A stretch of 64,000 nucleotides of DNA. It comes from Stomorhina lunata (Eukaryota; Arthropoda; Insecta; Diptera; Rhiniidae). The position numbers and the translations under genes were made by a program. Shown here piece by piece: positions 63,773 to 64,000 of the stretch. The stretch lies in contig OW121742.1 of assembly GCA_933228675.1 (NCBI GenBank), positions 17,686,489 to 17,750,488 on the forward strand, written 5' to 3'. Under the pieces are notes generated by a model. It did not search any database and had not been told where the DNA came from. It saw only the letters and a program-made list of their open reading frames with translations. The stretch's first letter is position 1. The number at the start of each line of letters is the position of its first letter.

Positions 63773-64000
63773 TAAATACCTGTTTAAATTAACTGATCCA
63801 AAATAGGCATGCGATTTTCAAATGTTTGGTTTATAAATCAGGCATTGAACATTTTTATGTTACAGGAAATATTGTTTTACGAAAAAGGAGTTAACAATAA
63901 TTTTCTTGTGCTATTAAATTAACTTCTACTCTCTTACAAGATAATAAAAGGAACCCGTTTCATTATGCAGCACCAAATTAAAAAAGTGCATCTTTTTGAG
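63773..64000. other. Right edge, no recognisable feature
   Basis: Unique-looking AT-rich sequence beyond the satellite element. No gene or repeat is supported. Confidence 0.3.

Overview
The window is eukaryotic nuclear DNA from a higher fly. It is strongly AT-rich, its genes are split by GT-AG introns, and its proteins most resemble Drosophila orthologues. The large introns packed with tandem repeats suggest a calyptrate fly such as a blow fly, but that is inference. There are no bacterial operons, CRISPR arrays or convincing RNA genes.

Seven protein-coding genes of the host can be assembled. In order they are: MTF-1 (+, 2922-23341, four coding exons, 15.9 kb first intron); TRAPPC3/Bet3 (-, 25104-27163) with the intronless Nf-YA gene (-, 25878-26918) inside its first intron; Txl/TXNL1 (+, 27567-29471); the bifunctional CoA synthase Ppat-Dpck/COASY (-, 29734-33450); Pex10 (+, 34029-36561); and an RBM12-like multi-RRM protein (-, 38756-52829, 10.4 kb intron). 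Neighbours alternate in strand. This leaves two short divergent promoter regions (Bet3/Txl and COASY/Pex10) and convergent 3' ends elsewhere. The genes serve unrelated housekeeping or stress roles: metal response, vesicle tethering, CCAAT-box transcription, redox/proteasome, CoA synthesis, peroxisome import and RNA binding.

The rest is repeats. Five to six tandem arrays of AT-rich 28-31 bp units occupy introns and intergenic DNA (14.2-15.5, 30.4-32.4, 42.7-45.5, 53.2-54.6 and 60.7-63.8 kb, plus a looser array at 1-1.5 kb). The two arrays built on a GATATC-bearing unit are each bounded by Tc1/Tc3-like terminal inverted repeats (CAGTGTSGG...). They therefore look like non-autonomous DNA transposons whose interiors have become satellites. 

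Other mobile DNA includes an intact Tc1/mariner-superfamily element with a DD37E transposase (57558-58841). It sits inside a 2.4 kb hAT-like foldback element that has a perfect 8-bp target duplication (57400-59793). There is a second long foldback element (37.3-38.7 kb), a piggyBac-type MITE flanked by TTAA (48594-48815), several other MITEs, degenerate mariner and Tc-like fragments, two families of non-LTR retrotransposon remnants, and DINE-1/mini-me-like repeats.

Points most worth checking are: the TIR-bounded satellites; the nested hAT/DD37E structure; the possible sharing of Bet3's first exon by Nf-YA; a GC-AG intron in Bet3; and a one-base frameshift in exon 1 of the RBM12-like gene that is probably a sequence error.
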